NCBI GenBank assembly: GCA_041395725.1
Contig: JAWKZW010000001.1
Location: 2,170,001-2,234,000 of the forward strand
Direction: 5' to 3'
Length of the DNA stretch: 64,000 bases
Origin: Gammaproteobacteria bacterium
GTDB lineage: Bacteria; Pseudomonadota; Gammaproteobacteria; Pseudomonadales; Pseudohongiellaceae
Shown here: positions 10,460 to 18,627 of the stretch, in pieces
How positions within the stretch are numbered: the first letter of the stretch is position 1
Layout: every line of letters starts with the position of its first letter
Position numbers and translations under genes: made by a program
Notes under the pieces: model-generated
The model's input: the letters and a program-made list of their open reading frames with translations, nothing else
Told to the model about the DNA's origin: nothing
The model's database searches: none

Positions 10460-10606
10460 GGCGTGGTCGGCAGGGGGTTCTGTGGGCTGCAATCAAGGAC
10501 CAGCGCTGAGCGGCGAAAAATGACCGTTTTCCAGGGCATTTTTCAGAGAGAAGGCACCCGGGACGGGCGCGGTCCGCAGCCCACAGAACCCCCTGCCGGC
10601 CGCGCC
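10460..10606. repeat. third long inverted repeat adjoining the tandem units
   Basis: Arm 10460-10490 pairs with 10576-10606. The 23 bases nearest the loop (10468-10490) are perfect, and the outer part has two T-to-G pairs that would be wobble pairs in RNA. The loop contains a further stem GAAAAATG/CATTTTTC (10514-10521/10537-10544). Its sequence is unrelated to units 1 and 2 but the architecture (about 31-nt arms, about 85-nt loop) is the same, and it directly follows the TGGCAC stem of unit 2. From 10607 to 10762 I see no feature. Confidence 0.65.
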
Positions 10607-10762
10607 GCTCGAAGCCACTCTGTATCACTGTCCAATCTGTGAGCGTTCAAAAAGTGTAACCGATCTGCCATCAACCCTGACCAAAAACACGCCCGACTGG
10701 CAAGACATTCAATTTGAGAAACTACAGCCAGCCGCGCCGATTTTATGCGCTGTGGGCGAGGG

Positions 10763-11392
10763 TCAGGATACCTGCCGATACTTCATGGCCCGCTGCACAG
10801 CGGGTCGTTCCTGCATCCGCCGACTGTGGTCGGCGACGCTGGGGAACTGCTCGACATCCACACTGTCTCCCGCCAGCCACTGGGTCACCGTGAACAGGTA
10901 GCCATCGGCGACCGAATAGTTATCGCCCATGACCCAGGGGCCACGGAACAGCTCATTCTCGATCAGGGTGAAGCACTCGGTCATGGTCTGGGGAACTTTC
11001 TCTTTCATCGCCTCGATCGCCGCCGGGTCGTCAACCCACCTGCTGCCCCGGAGTCGGTGGGCATGGGCAACATGCACGGTGGCACAGAGATAATTGTTGA
11101 ACGCCTGTAGCTGACCGAAGGCAAACGGGTCATCCAGCGGCGCCAGTCCCGCTGCGGGATGGGTCTGGGCAATGTAAGCGAGAATCGCCGGTGTTTCCGT
11201 GATTATGCCGCGCTCGGTCGCCAGGGCCGGCACACGGCCTTTGGGATTTATTGCCAGATACTGTTCCGAGCGTTGCTCGGCAGTCTTGAAATCAATGACG
11301 CGGGGTTCGTAGTCTGCGCCAGCTTCCTCGAGCGCTATAAAAGTGGCCAGTGCGACAGACAGGGGCGAATAGTAGATTGTGATGGCGGACAT
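10763..11392 (-). CDS. glutathione S-transferase family protein
   Basis: A 209-residue GST-like protein. The N-terminal thioredoxin-like domain has ITIYYSPLSVALATFIALEE, INPKGRVPAL (the cis-Pro region) and ITETPAILAYIA (glutathione gamma-Glu contact, E-T/S). The C-terminal helical domain has the N-capping motif region SVADGYLFTVTQWL. I chose the ATG at 11392, since a longer frame reaching 11584 adds 64 residues of unlike sequence. It is divergent from another GST-like gene at 11659, sharing a 266-bp promoter region. Substrate unknown. Confidence 0.88.
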   Translation of the reverse strand: MSAITIYYSPLSVALATFIALEEAGADYEPRVIDFKTAEQRSEQYLAINPKGRVPALATERGIITETPAILAYIAQTHPAAGLAPLDDPFAFGQLQAFNNYLCATVHVAHAHRLRGSRWVDDPAAIEAMKEKVPQTMTECFTLIENELFRGPWVMGDNYSVADGYLFTVTQWLAGDSVDVEQFPSVADHSRRMQERPAVQRAMKYRQVS

Positions 11393-11658
11393 GGGCAGGC
11401 TCGTGGTTGTTGATTTTCTGCAGCCTACTCTGATCGGGCTCGAATTGTAAATAACCGCTGAGGCCTTCCATGTTGCCCGGGGATTGGTGGGCAAAAAAAT
11501 TAGTGCGAACATTGGGTCAGTCCAGTATTGTCTGGCCGGTATTGACTGAAACGGTGCGTGACAGGACATCAGAACGGCCGGCAACTCACCGGGCAGAGGG
11601 TGACTGAGGAGACAGAGAGTCGTCTAAGCCGCGCGCCCCAGACTATGAGGAGTAACCC

Positions 11659-12285
11659 ATGTCGGACCTGATCTTTTATACCAATCCGCAATCCCGCGGC
11701 CGCATCGCCCATTGGATGTTGGAAGAGCTCGGCGAGCCCTACGGGATTGAGTGGCTTGCTTACGGTCCCGAGGGGACCCGGTCAGACGCTTATCTGGCGG
11801 TGAATCCCATGGGCAAGCTGCCGGCGCTGACACATGCCGGCAAAGTCATTACGGAAACCCCGGCTATCTGTGCCTATCTGGCCGCTCGATTCCCGGAGAA
11901 AGGCCTGATACCTTCAAGCAACGAGCCGGGACTGGCGGATTATTACCGCTGGTTGTTCTTCGCCGCCGGGCCACTGGAGCAATCCATTACTGTCAACGCG
12001 ATGGGCTGGGTGGTTACGGAAGACCGCAGAGGCACTGTCGGGTTCGGCAGCCACGAGGAAGTGTTACATGCGCTTGGCCTCGCCGTGCAACAGAGTACTT
12101 ACGTGTGTGGTGAGCAGTTTACCGCGGCGGATGTTTACCTGGCTTCGCACCTCAGCTGGGGCATGTTATTCGGCGGCGTGCCCAAGCGCGCCGAGTTTGA
12201 AAGCTACGTTGCGCGGGCAACTGACCGGCCGGCCTACCGACGGGCTGACCAGATCAACGAGGACAGGCTGGCAGCAGTGAGCTGA
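11659..12285 (+). CDS. glutathione S-transferase family protein
   Basis: A 208-residue GST-like protein: LIFYTNPQSRGRIAHWMLEELG, VNPMGKLPALTH with the cis-Pro, VITETPAICAYLA, and the C-terminal TAADVYLASHLSWG helix. GAGGAGT lies 8 bases before the ATG. The N-terminal S-R-G-R pattern is like the Ser- or Arg-type GSTs related to beta/nu classes. It is followed 65 bp later by an OFA transporter gene on the same strand and may be cotranscribed with it. It is only distantly similar to the divergent GST at 10763. Confidence 0.88.
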   Translation: MSDLIFYTNPQSRGRIAHWMLEELGEPYGIEWLAYGPEGTRSDAYLAVNPMGKLPALTHAGKVITETPAICAYLAARFPEKGLIPSSNEPGLADYYRWLFFAAGPLEQSITVNAMGWVVTEDRRGTVGFGSHEEVLHALGLAVQQSTYVCGEQFTAADVYLASHLSWGMLFGGVPKRAEFESYVARATDRPAYRRADQINEDRLAAVS

Positions 12286-12349
12286 GAGCGGAGTCTTTCG
12301 CTACACGGGCGCTAAAAATAACAAGAATACAGCCGCGGAGGGCTACCAG

Positions 12350-14038
12350 ATGTCAGGACTTCTATCCAGAGAACGCATTATTGCGCCGCCCGGTTACAAC
12401 CGCTGGCTGGTGCCGCTGGCCTCCATCGCCATTCACCTGTGTATCGGTTCGGTTTATGCCTGGAGTATTTACAACCCCTCCCTGACGCGAGTTTACGGGG
12501 TGGTTGCCAGTGCCGGGGATGACTGGAGCCTTAGCCAGGTGGTCTGGGTTTTCACCGTTGCCATTGTTTTTCTGGGCCTGGCTGCCGCCTTTGGGGGTAA
12601 ATGGCTGGAGCGGGTTGGACCGAGAAAGGTTGGTGTGGTTTCGGCCTTCTGTTGGGGTGGCGGCTATCTGGTCGGCGCGGCGGGGATTCTGACCCACCAG
12701 CTGTGGCTGCTGTATCTGGGCTACGGCGTGATCGGCGGCTGCGGTCTTGGCCTGGGTTACGTTTCGCCGGTCAGCACGCTGATCCGCTGGTTTCCCGACC
12801 GCCGTGGCATGGCGGCCGGTATGGCCATCATGGGTTTCGGTGGCGGCGCCATGATCGGGACTCCCATGAAAGAGTACTTCATCAGGCTGTTCTACCGGGC
12901 GCCGGACTACCTGGGAAATGTCGCTGATGTCAGCCTGGTAACCCAGGCCGGCCGCCGGTTTGCTGAAATCGGCGGCCAGCTGCGCGAGGTTGTGGTGGTT
13001 GGCGCCAATGAAGTGCGGGATATGACCCTGCCCGGGCCCGAGGGGGTTTATCTGGTGGATACCGGTGCCTCGGGAGTGGCCGGAGCCTTTCTGGTCATCG
13101 GTCTTATTTACCTGGCTGTCATGTTGCTGGCTGCATTTTCCTATCGACTGCCGCAGCCGGGATGGAAGCCTGCTGGCTGGCAGGAGCCTGAGCCGTCATC
13201 CCGCTCGGCTCTGATTTCCAGCCATCATGTGGATATTGATCAGGCTTTGAAGACTCCCCAGTTCTATCAACTGTGGATAGTGCTGTGTCTGAATGTCACC
13301 GCCGGGATCGGGGTGCTGGGTGTGGCGCGTACCATGATCACCGAGATTTTTGGCTCCACCTTGCCCGGGGTGGTGAATGCCGGCTTTGCCGCCACTTACG
13401 TGGTGATGATAAGCGCCTTCAACATGGTCGGGCGGTTTGTCTGGGCCAGTGCCTCCGACTACATCGGAAGGCGTAACACTTACTGGATTTTCTTTGTGCT
13501 CGGAATCGTTTTATACCTTTCGGTCCCTTTTTCTGCGCAACAGGTCAGTGTCAATCAGTCGGTTATCTGGCTGGTGTATTTTTATGCTGCGACGATGCTT
13601 ATCTTCACCATGTACGGAGGTGGTTTCGCCACAATCCCTGCCTATATTGCAGATATTTTCGGGACCCGTTACGTGGGTGGGATTCACGGTCGGATTCTGA
13701 CTGCCTGGAGCACAGCCGGCGTGCTTGGCCCTCTGGCCATTACGTCACTGCGGCAGAATTCTGTGAATAGCGCCATTGAGGACCTGGTCGGCCGGATTGA
13801 TCCGGCAGTATTCCGCGCGCAGTTCGGGGCCCCGGTAGAGCAACTGGAGCTGCTGGTGGCGCAGAACTCGGTCAATATCGCCAGGCTTATGGAGATCGCA
13901 CCGCCAGGGACACCCGACCCCACCAGCGGCCTGTACAATTCCACCATGGTGCTGATGGCGGCTCTGCTGGCCATCGCTCTGGTTGCCAATGCACTGATGC
14001 GCCCCGTCGATGCCCGGCACCATATGGCGGAAGACTGA
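12350..14038 (+). CDS. OFA-family MFS transporter (oxalate/formate antiporter type)
   Basis: A 562-residue major facilitator. The start of TM1, SIAIHLCIGSVYAWSIYNPSL, is the signature of the OFA (oxalate:formate antiporter) family. It is followed by GKWLERVGPRKVG in the A-motif loop, GCGLGLGYVSPVSTLIRWFPDRRGMA, and KTPQFYQLWIVLCLNVTAGIG at the start of the second half. Twelve membrane segments are expected. An insert between TM5 and TM6 (around residues 180-240) is longer than in typical members. The substrate is probably a small carboxylate but cannot be read from sequence. It ends 2 bp before the convergent gene at 14041. Confidence 0.9.
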   Translation: MSGLLSRERIIAPPGYNRWLVPLASIAIHLCIGSVYAWSIYNPSLTRVYGVVASAGDDWSLSQVVWVFTVAIVFLGLAAAFGGKWLERVGPRKVGVVSAFCWGGGYLVGAAGILTHQLWLLYLGYGVIGGCGLGLGYVSPVSTLIRWFPDRRGMAAGMAIMGFGGGAMIGTPMKEYFIRLFYRAPDYLGNVADVSLVTQAGRRFAEIGGQLREVVVVGANEVRDMTLPGPEGVYLVDTGASGVAGAFLVIGLIYLAVMLLAAFSYRLPQPGWKPAGWQEPEPSSRSALISSHHVDIDQALKTPQFYQLWIVLCLNVTAGIGVLGVARTMITEIFGSTLPGVVNAGFAATYVVMISAFNMVGRFVWASASDYIGRRNTYWIFFVLGIVLYLSVPFSAQQVSVNQSVIWLVYFYAATMLIFTMYGGGFATIPAYIADIFGTRYVGGIHGRILTAWSTAGVLGPLAITSLRQNSVNSAIEDLVGRIDPAVFRAQFGAPVEQLELLVAQNSVNIARLMEIAPPGTPDPTSGLYNSTMVLMAALLAIALVANALMRPVDARHHMAED

Positions 14039-14040
14039 CG

Positions 14041-14808
14041 TCAACCGCCCAGCAGACGTTTCTTGGCCTGCTCGAATTCGCTATCGGTAAGACTACCGGA
14101 CTGGTGAAGTTTCTGCAGCGAGCCGATCTGACCGGCGATATCGTCCACCATTCGGGTGGCTGCTGTCTCCAGTTCCAGGGCCGGTTGTGGGGCAGGCCCC
14201 CTGACCAAACCCAGCCAGCTGCCCAGCTTGCGGAAAATCGCTTTCAACAGACGCCAGATTTTCGGCAGGAGCCAGATAACCAGGACGATAAACACAGCCA
14301 GCAGCACCAGGAACAGAACCGGGTTGTTGAGGGCTATCCACAAGCCGCCGAACACGGCGAGGTCTTCGGCCAGTGAAGCGCTCCAGTTGGTCACCGGTTC
14401 CGGCGAGGTATTGATCAGCGCCCGGGTGCCGGCCTTGGTGAAATGGCTGGTGGCCGCCAGGCTGCCGCCCATGAGGCCGGTTGCCAGTTCCATTACCGGG
14501 GTTACGTCACCGACAGCGCCGGCCGCCAGCAGGGCGCCGGCGGGGATGCGGACAAAAGTCTGCAAGCCGTCCCAGGCTGAATCCACGCCGGGAACCTTGT
14601 CTACCACGAATTCCACCAGGTACATGAGGCCGGCAGCACCGACCACCAGTGGGTTGGCCAGCAGCTCAAGATCCGGTGGCAGGTCTATGCTGCCGGTCAT
14701 GCCACCAAGACCAAGGACCAGTAGCGCAGCATACAGATTGATACCGCTCGCCCAGGAGGCACCCATGGTCAGGGCGAGGGTGCCCAGTATCGCATCATAA
14801 CTTTCCAT
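14041..14808 (-). CDS. DUF4126-like membrane protein with a C-terminal SHOCT-like motif
   Basis: A 255-residue integral membrane protein. The N-terminal two thirds match the DUF4126 pattern: GASWASGINLYAALLVLGL, LLANPLVVGAAGLMYLVEFVVDKVPGVDSAWDG, RIPAGALLAAGAVGD, and a later hydrophobic pair LNNPVLFLVLLAVFIVLVIWLL. The last 40 residues (IGSLQKLHQSGSLTDSEFEQAKKRLLGG) form a SHOCT-type short helix pair, often found at protein termini. Function unknown. It is convergent with the OFA transporter gene. Confidence 0.8.
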   Translation of the reverse strand: MESYDAILGTLALTMGASWASGINLYAALLVLGLGGMTGSIDLPPDLELLANPLVVGAAGLMYLVEFVVDKVPGVDSAWDGLQTFVRIPAGALLAAGAVGDVTPVMELATGLMGGSLAATSHFTKAGTRALINTSPEPVTNWSASLAEDLAVFGGLWIALNNPVLFLVLLAVFIVLVIWLLPKIWRLLKAIFRKLGSWLGLVRGPAPQPALELETAATRMVDDIAGQIGSLQKLHQSGSLTDSEFEQAKKRLLGG

Positions 14809-15038
14809 TTCTGCATTCCATCTTCTGTGTCAGTAAACCTTGCCGGCGGATTCCACTAGCGCAGCAATCGAAGTGATGTGGAAAATACTATCGGCGTGAA
14901 ACTTAAGCAAACCTGAACGGCTTATTGCTGCTGATTAGGGTGTTTCACGATAATCCGCAATTTCTCCAGAGCTGGCTTTCTCTTTGTCCAACGGGAGTAT
15001 AAATTCAGGCCAATGGGTTTCTGCTGTAGAATCGAACG

Positions 15039-16082
15039 GTGTCTGACTATCTGATCAACAGTACGCTCTGGTTAACCGTGCTGCTTTTTATGCTGGCGGG
15101 AGTCCTGATTGCCGTGTTCGGGATACGGATGACCCATCTGGCCCGCGACCTGGCGGTAGCCACCGGGCTGGGCCAGGCGTTCATGGGGGCGGTCTTCATC
15201 GGTGCCACCACCTCGCTGTCGGGAATCATTGCCTCGGCCACCGCGGCCTGGTTTGGCGATGCCAGCCTGGCCGTCAGCAACTCCCTCGGAGGAATAGCGG
15301 CGCAGACTGTGTTTCTGGTGCTGGCCGATATGGTTTATCGGAAAGCCAATCTGGAATTTGCCGCGGCGTCCGCGGAAAACCTGATGATGTCCGTGCAGTT
15401 GTTGCTGTTGCTGTGTCTGCTCAATCTCGCGTTCATCATGCCCGATTACAGTGTCGGTGCCGTACACCCGTTGTCCATCCTCATGGTCATCGTTTATCTG
15501 TTCGGTGTCAGACTGCTTGCCGACGTTCATGAGAAACCCATGTGGTTGCCGAGGCTTACCCCGGGTACCGAGCGGGAAAGCAGGAAGTTGCCCCAGGTTG
15601 GAATATTCCGCGCCAGGCGCAGGCTGCTGTTCCTGGATTTTGGCGTCTGTGCGGCTGTGGTGGGCGGTGCCGGCTGGCTGGCAGCGACTGCCGGGCTGGT
15701 GCTGGTGCAGAAGACCGATGTTTCTGCCGGCATCATGGGCGGCGTGTTTATCGCCATCGTCACTTCGTTACCGGAGCTGGTCGTGGCGATCACTGCGGTC
15801 AGGTTGGGTGCGCTCTCATTGGCGGTGGGCGATATTATTGGCGGCAATGCTTTCGATACCCTGTTTGTTGCGGTGGCCGATCTTTTTTACCGCGACGGGC
15901 CAATCTACAGGGCAGTGGAGTTTGCCGAAAGAGTCTGGCTGGGCGCCTGCCTGCTGATGGTTACCGTGTTGCTGGTGGGGCTTATGTACCGGGAACGCAA
16001 AGGAATCGCCAATATCGGTCTGGAAAGTCTGTTGATTTTGCTGCTGTACCTGTTTACCGTTGGCCTGCTTACATTGACTTAA
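15039..16082 (+). CDS. CaCA-family sodium/calcium exchanger-like protein
   Basis: A 347-residue membrane protein with the duplicated alpha repeats of the Ca2+:cation antiporter superfamily. Repeat 1 is GQAFMGAVFIGATTSLSGI with SNSLGGIAAQT. Repeat 2 is MGGVFIAIVTSLPELVVA with GDIIGGNAFDT. The second repeat has the acidic S-L-P-E-L, but in repeat 1 the expected Glu of S-x-P-E is replaced (TSLSG), which may alter ion selectivity. The start is GTG at 15039. About ten membrane segments. The lapA-like gene follows after 10 bp. Confidence 0.85.
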   Translation: MSDYLINSTLWLTVLLFMLAGVLIAVFGIRMTHLARDLAVATGLGQAFMGAVFIGATTSLSGIIASATAAWFGDASLAVSNSLGGIAAQTVFLVLADMVYRKANLEFAAASAENLMMSVQLLLLLCLLNLAFIMPDYSVGAVHPLSILMVIVYLFGVRLLADVHEKPMWLPRLTPGTERESRKLPQVGIFRARRRLLFLDFGVCAAVVGGAGWLAATAGLVLVQKTDVSAGIMGGVFIAIVTSLPELVVAITAVRLGALSLAVGDIIGGNAFDTLFVAVADLFYRDGPIYRAVEFAERVWLGACLLMVTVLLVGLMYRERKGIANIGLESLLILLLYLFTVGLLTLT

Positions 16083-16092
16083 GGAAAATTAC

Positions 16093-16314
16093 ATGGCCAA
16101 GAACAGCAGGCTGACAACCATCCTGGTGCTGATCGGATTGGCATTACTCTTTATATTTCAGAATGTTGCCACCGTTGAGATTCAGTTTCTGTTCTGGTCT
16201 ACCAGCATGCCGCGATCGCTCATGATCCTGCTGATCCTGTTGACCGGAATCGTGCTTGGCTGGTTCCTGCGCAGCTATCTTCGTTATCGGAAAAGGCACA
16301 GGGAAGACGACTAG
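16093..16314 (+). CDS. LapA/YciS-family small membrane protein
   Basis: A 73-residue protein with two membrane segments (about 8-28 and 41-61), the motif FQNVATVEIQFLFWS between them, and a basic tail RSYLRYRKRH. This is the DUF1049 (LapA) layout. In E. coli the relative LapA/LapB pair controls LpxC turnover and lipopolysaccharide synthesis, but here no lapB lies alongside. It follows the exchanger gene by 10 bp, so translation is probably coupled. Confidence 0.85.
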   Translation: MAKNSRLTTILVLIGLALLFIFQNVATVEIQFLFWSTSMPRSLMILLILLTGIVLGWFLRSYLRYRKRHREDD

Positions 16315-16643
16315 AGAAGATTACAGAGACGCAGGAAGCTGAAGTAATAGTCGCGGGAGAATAGGAATAAACGTAAAACACAAGTAACGCATAACAGAAA
16401 GAGATGCTTGCAACTTAATCCGAGGCTCTTTAGACAGAGGCGCCGGATTGAAGCAGCGCTATCCGGGCTTGCCGGCAACAAGTCCTGCTCAGGCAAGCCT
16501 GCATGGAAGCGGGCCTGAAACCCGTTCAGACCCGGCGAGGGTCACTGCCTGGTTAAACAACAGGCAGTGACTTCGTTGCTTTGCCGAAACTGCCTTGCAG
16601 CTCGCCCTTCTCAGCAACCAGGGTGGCCATCGAAGCGACAGTC
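16315..16643. other. gene-free spacer with a perfect stem-loop
   Basis: The 329-bp spacer contains GTCACTGCCTG at 16541-16551 and its exact inverse at 16561-16571 around a 9-base loop. No T tract follows on either strand, so it is a weak terminator candidate at best. It could serve the convergent genes lapA and the MBL hydrolase. No open frame here has family features. Confidence 0.5.
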
Positions 16644-17486
16644 CTAACGGCGGATCTCCGCCGCTACTTCGTCGTAAAAGCCCGGAATGCTGCGCTGCAT
16701 GAACAGGCCATTCTCCGCCATGGTCCAGCTCAGGGCTTCGCTTCTGATCCGCACCGGCGCTTCGCCTTTGGGCATGCCGTTCCTGATCAGGTTGGCCATG
16801 TGCTGGCGCACCGCCTCCATCTGATTTCTGAAGCCGATCACGTCATCCCGGTTCATCACCGTTCCATGCCCGGGGATCGCCGTGTCGAAATCCAGCGTCA
16901 GGATATTGTTCAGGGTGCTTACCCAACCCTGGCTGCTGCCGCCATTTGCGTAATCGATAAAGGGCGCCGTGCCGTGCAACAGGTCGCCTCCATGCACTGT
17001 GTCGAGATCCGGGAAATATACCACCGCGTCACCATTGGTGTGCCCGGTGCCCAGATAGAATGCGCGAACCTCGACGCCACCGAGATAGACGGCTGTCTCA
17101 TCGGTGAATACCACGCGGGGCTGCCCGGCCTGGTCGGCGCGTACCATGTTGTCGCGGGCATTCTGATGTGCCACGACTTCGGCCACACTGAGGAAACTCT
17201 CGTTGCTGCCGGAATGATCGCCGTGATGATGGGTATTGATCACATACCGGACCGGCAGATCACTGACCTGGCTGACCAGCTGCTGGATTTCTTCGTAATC
17301 CTCGGGAAATTTGTCGTCGATGAGAATGACGCCCTCGGAGGTAACCCGGACACCCACGTTGCCACCAGGCCCCATGATGTTGTAAAGACCCTCTTTGACT
17401 CTTTCTATCGTCAGTCGATTCTGGGCGACAGCGTTGTTAAACAGGGCCAGCGAGGCCAGCAGGCAGAGCAGAATTCTGAAGCGCAT
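16644..17486 (-). CDS. secreted MBL-fold metallo-hydrolase
   Basis: A 280-residue metallo-beta-lactamase-fold enzyme with a signal peptide (MRFRILLCLLASLALFNNAVAQ). The zinc motif is THHHGDHSGS (HxHxDH). Further metal ligands are the His in GTGHTNGD and the later His in IPGHGTV. It resembles the MBL proteins related to quinoprotein-relay and B3-like hydrolases that act in the periplasm; the true substrate is unknown. The start at 17486 is preceded by GAAGG, and an upstream extension to 17546 is not needed. It is divergent from the haloalkane dehalogenase gene. Confidence 0.88.
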   Translation of the reverse strand: MRFRILLCLLASLALFNNAVAQNRLTIERVKEGLYNIMGPGGNVGVRVTSEGVILIDDKFPEDYEEIQQLVSQVSDLPVRYVINTHHHGDHSGSNESFLSVAEVVAHQNARDNMVRADQAGQPRVVFTDETAVYLGGVEVRAFYLGTGHTNGDAVVYFPDLDTVHGGDLLHGTAPFIDYANGGSSQGWVSTLNNILTLDFDTAIPGHGTVMNRDDVIGFRNQMEAVRQHMANLIRNGMPKGEAPVRIRSEALSWTMAENGLFMQRSIPGFYDEVAAEIRR

Positions 17487-17701
17487 GATTACACCTTCGT
17501 TCTTGTGGTTAAGGGAGGGTGGTTCCGGTGTGGTGCAAACGACCACCGATGACCGGATCCCTGAAGCTTATAGCAGACCAACTGTGGTCTCAAGCATCCT
17601 CACCGGTTACCGGCGAGTCTGCCGAGAAGGGTCTTTTGCTGGTGGAAACTCTGCTGTAGAGTCGGGATTCTCAGATTCTCCCCATAGAGGTGCGACATTC
17701 A

Positions 17702-18580
17702 ATGATCAGCAGCGCAGAATTACCTGCCAGCTTCGTCGAGGTAAAAGGTAAGCGAATGGCTTATGTCGAACTTGGTGAGGGAGCTCCGATAGTCTTTCAG
17801 CATGGTAATCCCACCTCTTCCTATCTGTGGCGCAACGTAATGCCGCATCTGGCGGATCAGGGACGTTGTCTGGCTATCGATCTTATCGGGATGGGCAGGT
17901 CTGACAAGCTGGACCAGTCGGGACCGCACAGCTACCGGTTTGCCGAGCACCGGGACTACCTCGATGGGGCCCTGCAGGCGCTGGGCGTCGAGGACGACGT
18001 GACCTGGGTCATCCATGACTGGGGATCGGCGCTTGGTTTCGACTGGTGCAATCGGCACCGGGACAAGGTTAAGGGTATCTGCTACATGGAGGGGATAGTC
18101 AGGCCGCTGACCTGGGATGAATGGCCGGAGGCCGCCAGGGGGATTTTTCAGGGGTTCCGCTCGCCAGCCGGCGAAGAGATGGTGTTGCAGAAGAATACTT
18201 TTGTTGAAAGAGTCCTGCCGGGCTCTATTCTGCGTAAGCTGCAGGATGAAGAATTGGAGGTTTACCGCCGGCCGTTCCAGAAACCCGGCGAAGACCGGCG
18301 TCCCACCCTCAGCTGGCCGCGCCAGATTCCCATCGCAGGCGAGCCTGAAGACGTGGTAAGCCTGGTCGCCGAGTATGGAGAATGGTTAAGCCGCAGCGAC
18401 GTGCCCAAGTTGTTCATCAATGCTGAGCCTGGCGCGATACTGACCGGCGCCCAGCGGGAGTTCTGTCGTCAGTTCCCCAACCAGGATGAGGTGACCGTGG
18501 CGGGCAACCATTTCCTTCAGGAGGATTCGCCACACGAGATCGGCCAGGCCATCGCCGCCTGGCGGAGGAAAATAGCCTGA
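17702..18580 (+). CDS. dhaA: haloalkane dehalogenase, LinB-like subfamily II
   Basis: Hydrolyses carbon-halogen bonds in haloalkanes to an alcohol plus halide. The 292-residue alpha/beta hydrolase closely follows LinB. The halide-stabilising Asn is N36 in QHGNPTSSYLW, the nucleophile and second halide residue are D106-W107 in HDWGSALGFDW, the catalytic acid is E130 in YMEG, and the base is H269 in GNHFLQEDSP. RPTLSWPRQIPIAG is also typical of subfamily II. The start is ATG 17702 with GAGGTG upstream. An MFS gene overlaps or abuts its stop and may move a substrate or product. Confidence 0.94.
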   Translation: MISSAELPASFVEVKGKRMAYVELGEGAPIVFQHGNPTSSYLWRNVMPHLADQGRCLAIDLIGMGRSDKLDQSGPHSYRFAEHRDYLDGALQALGVEDDVTWVIHDWGSALGFDWCNRHRDKVKGICYMEGIVRPLTWDEWPEAARGIFQGFRSPAGEEMVLQKNTFVERVLPGSILRKLQDEELEVYRRPFQKPGEDRRPTLSWPRQIPIAGEPEDVVSLVAEYGEWLSRSDVPKLFINAEPGAILTGAQREFCRQFPNQDEVTVAGNHFLQEDSPHEIGQAIAAWRRKIA

Positions 18581-18627
18581 CAGCGGAACCGACGACCGAA
18601 TCCCTGGAAGGTAATCTGCGCAGATTT

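Noticed and set aside
9792..10628. Several 80-101 codon frames across the hairpin block
   Set aside because: Arg/Ser/Pro-rich, no Shine-Dalgarno, overlapping in several frames, and explained by the conserved repeat units.
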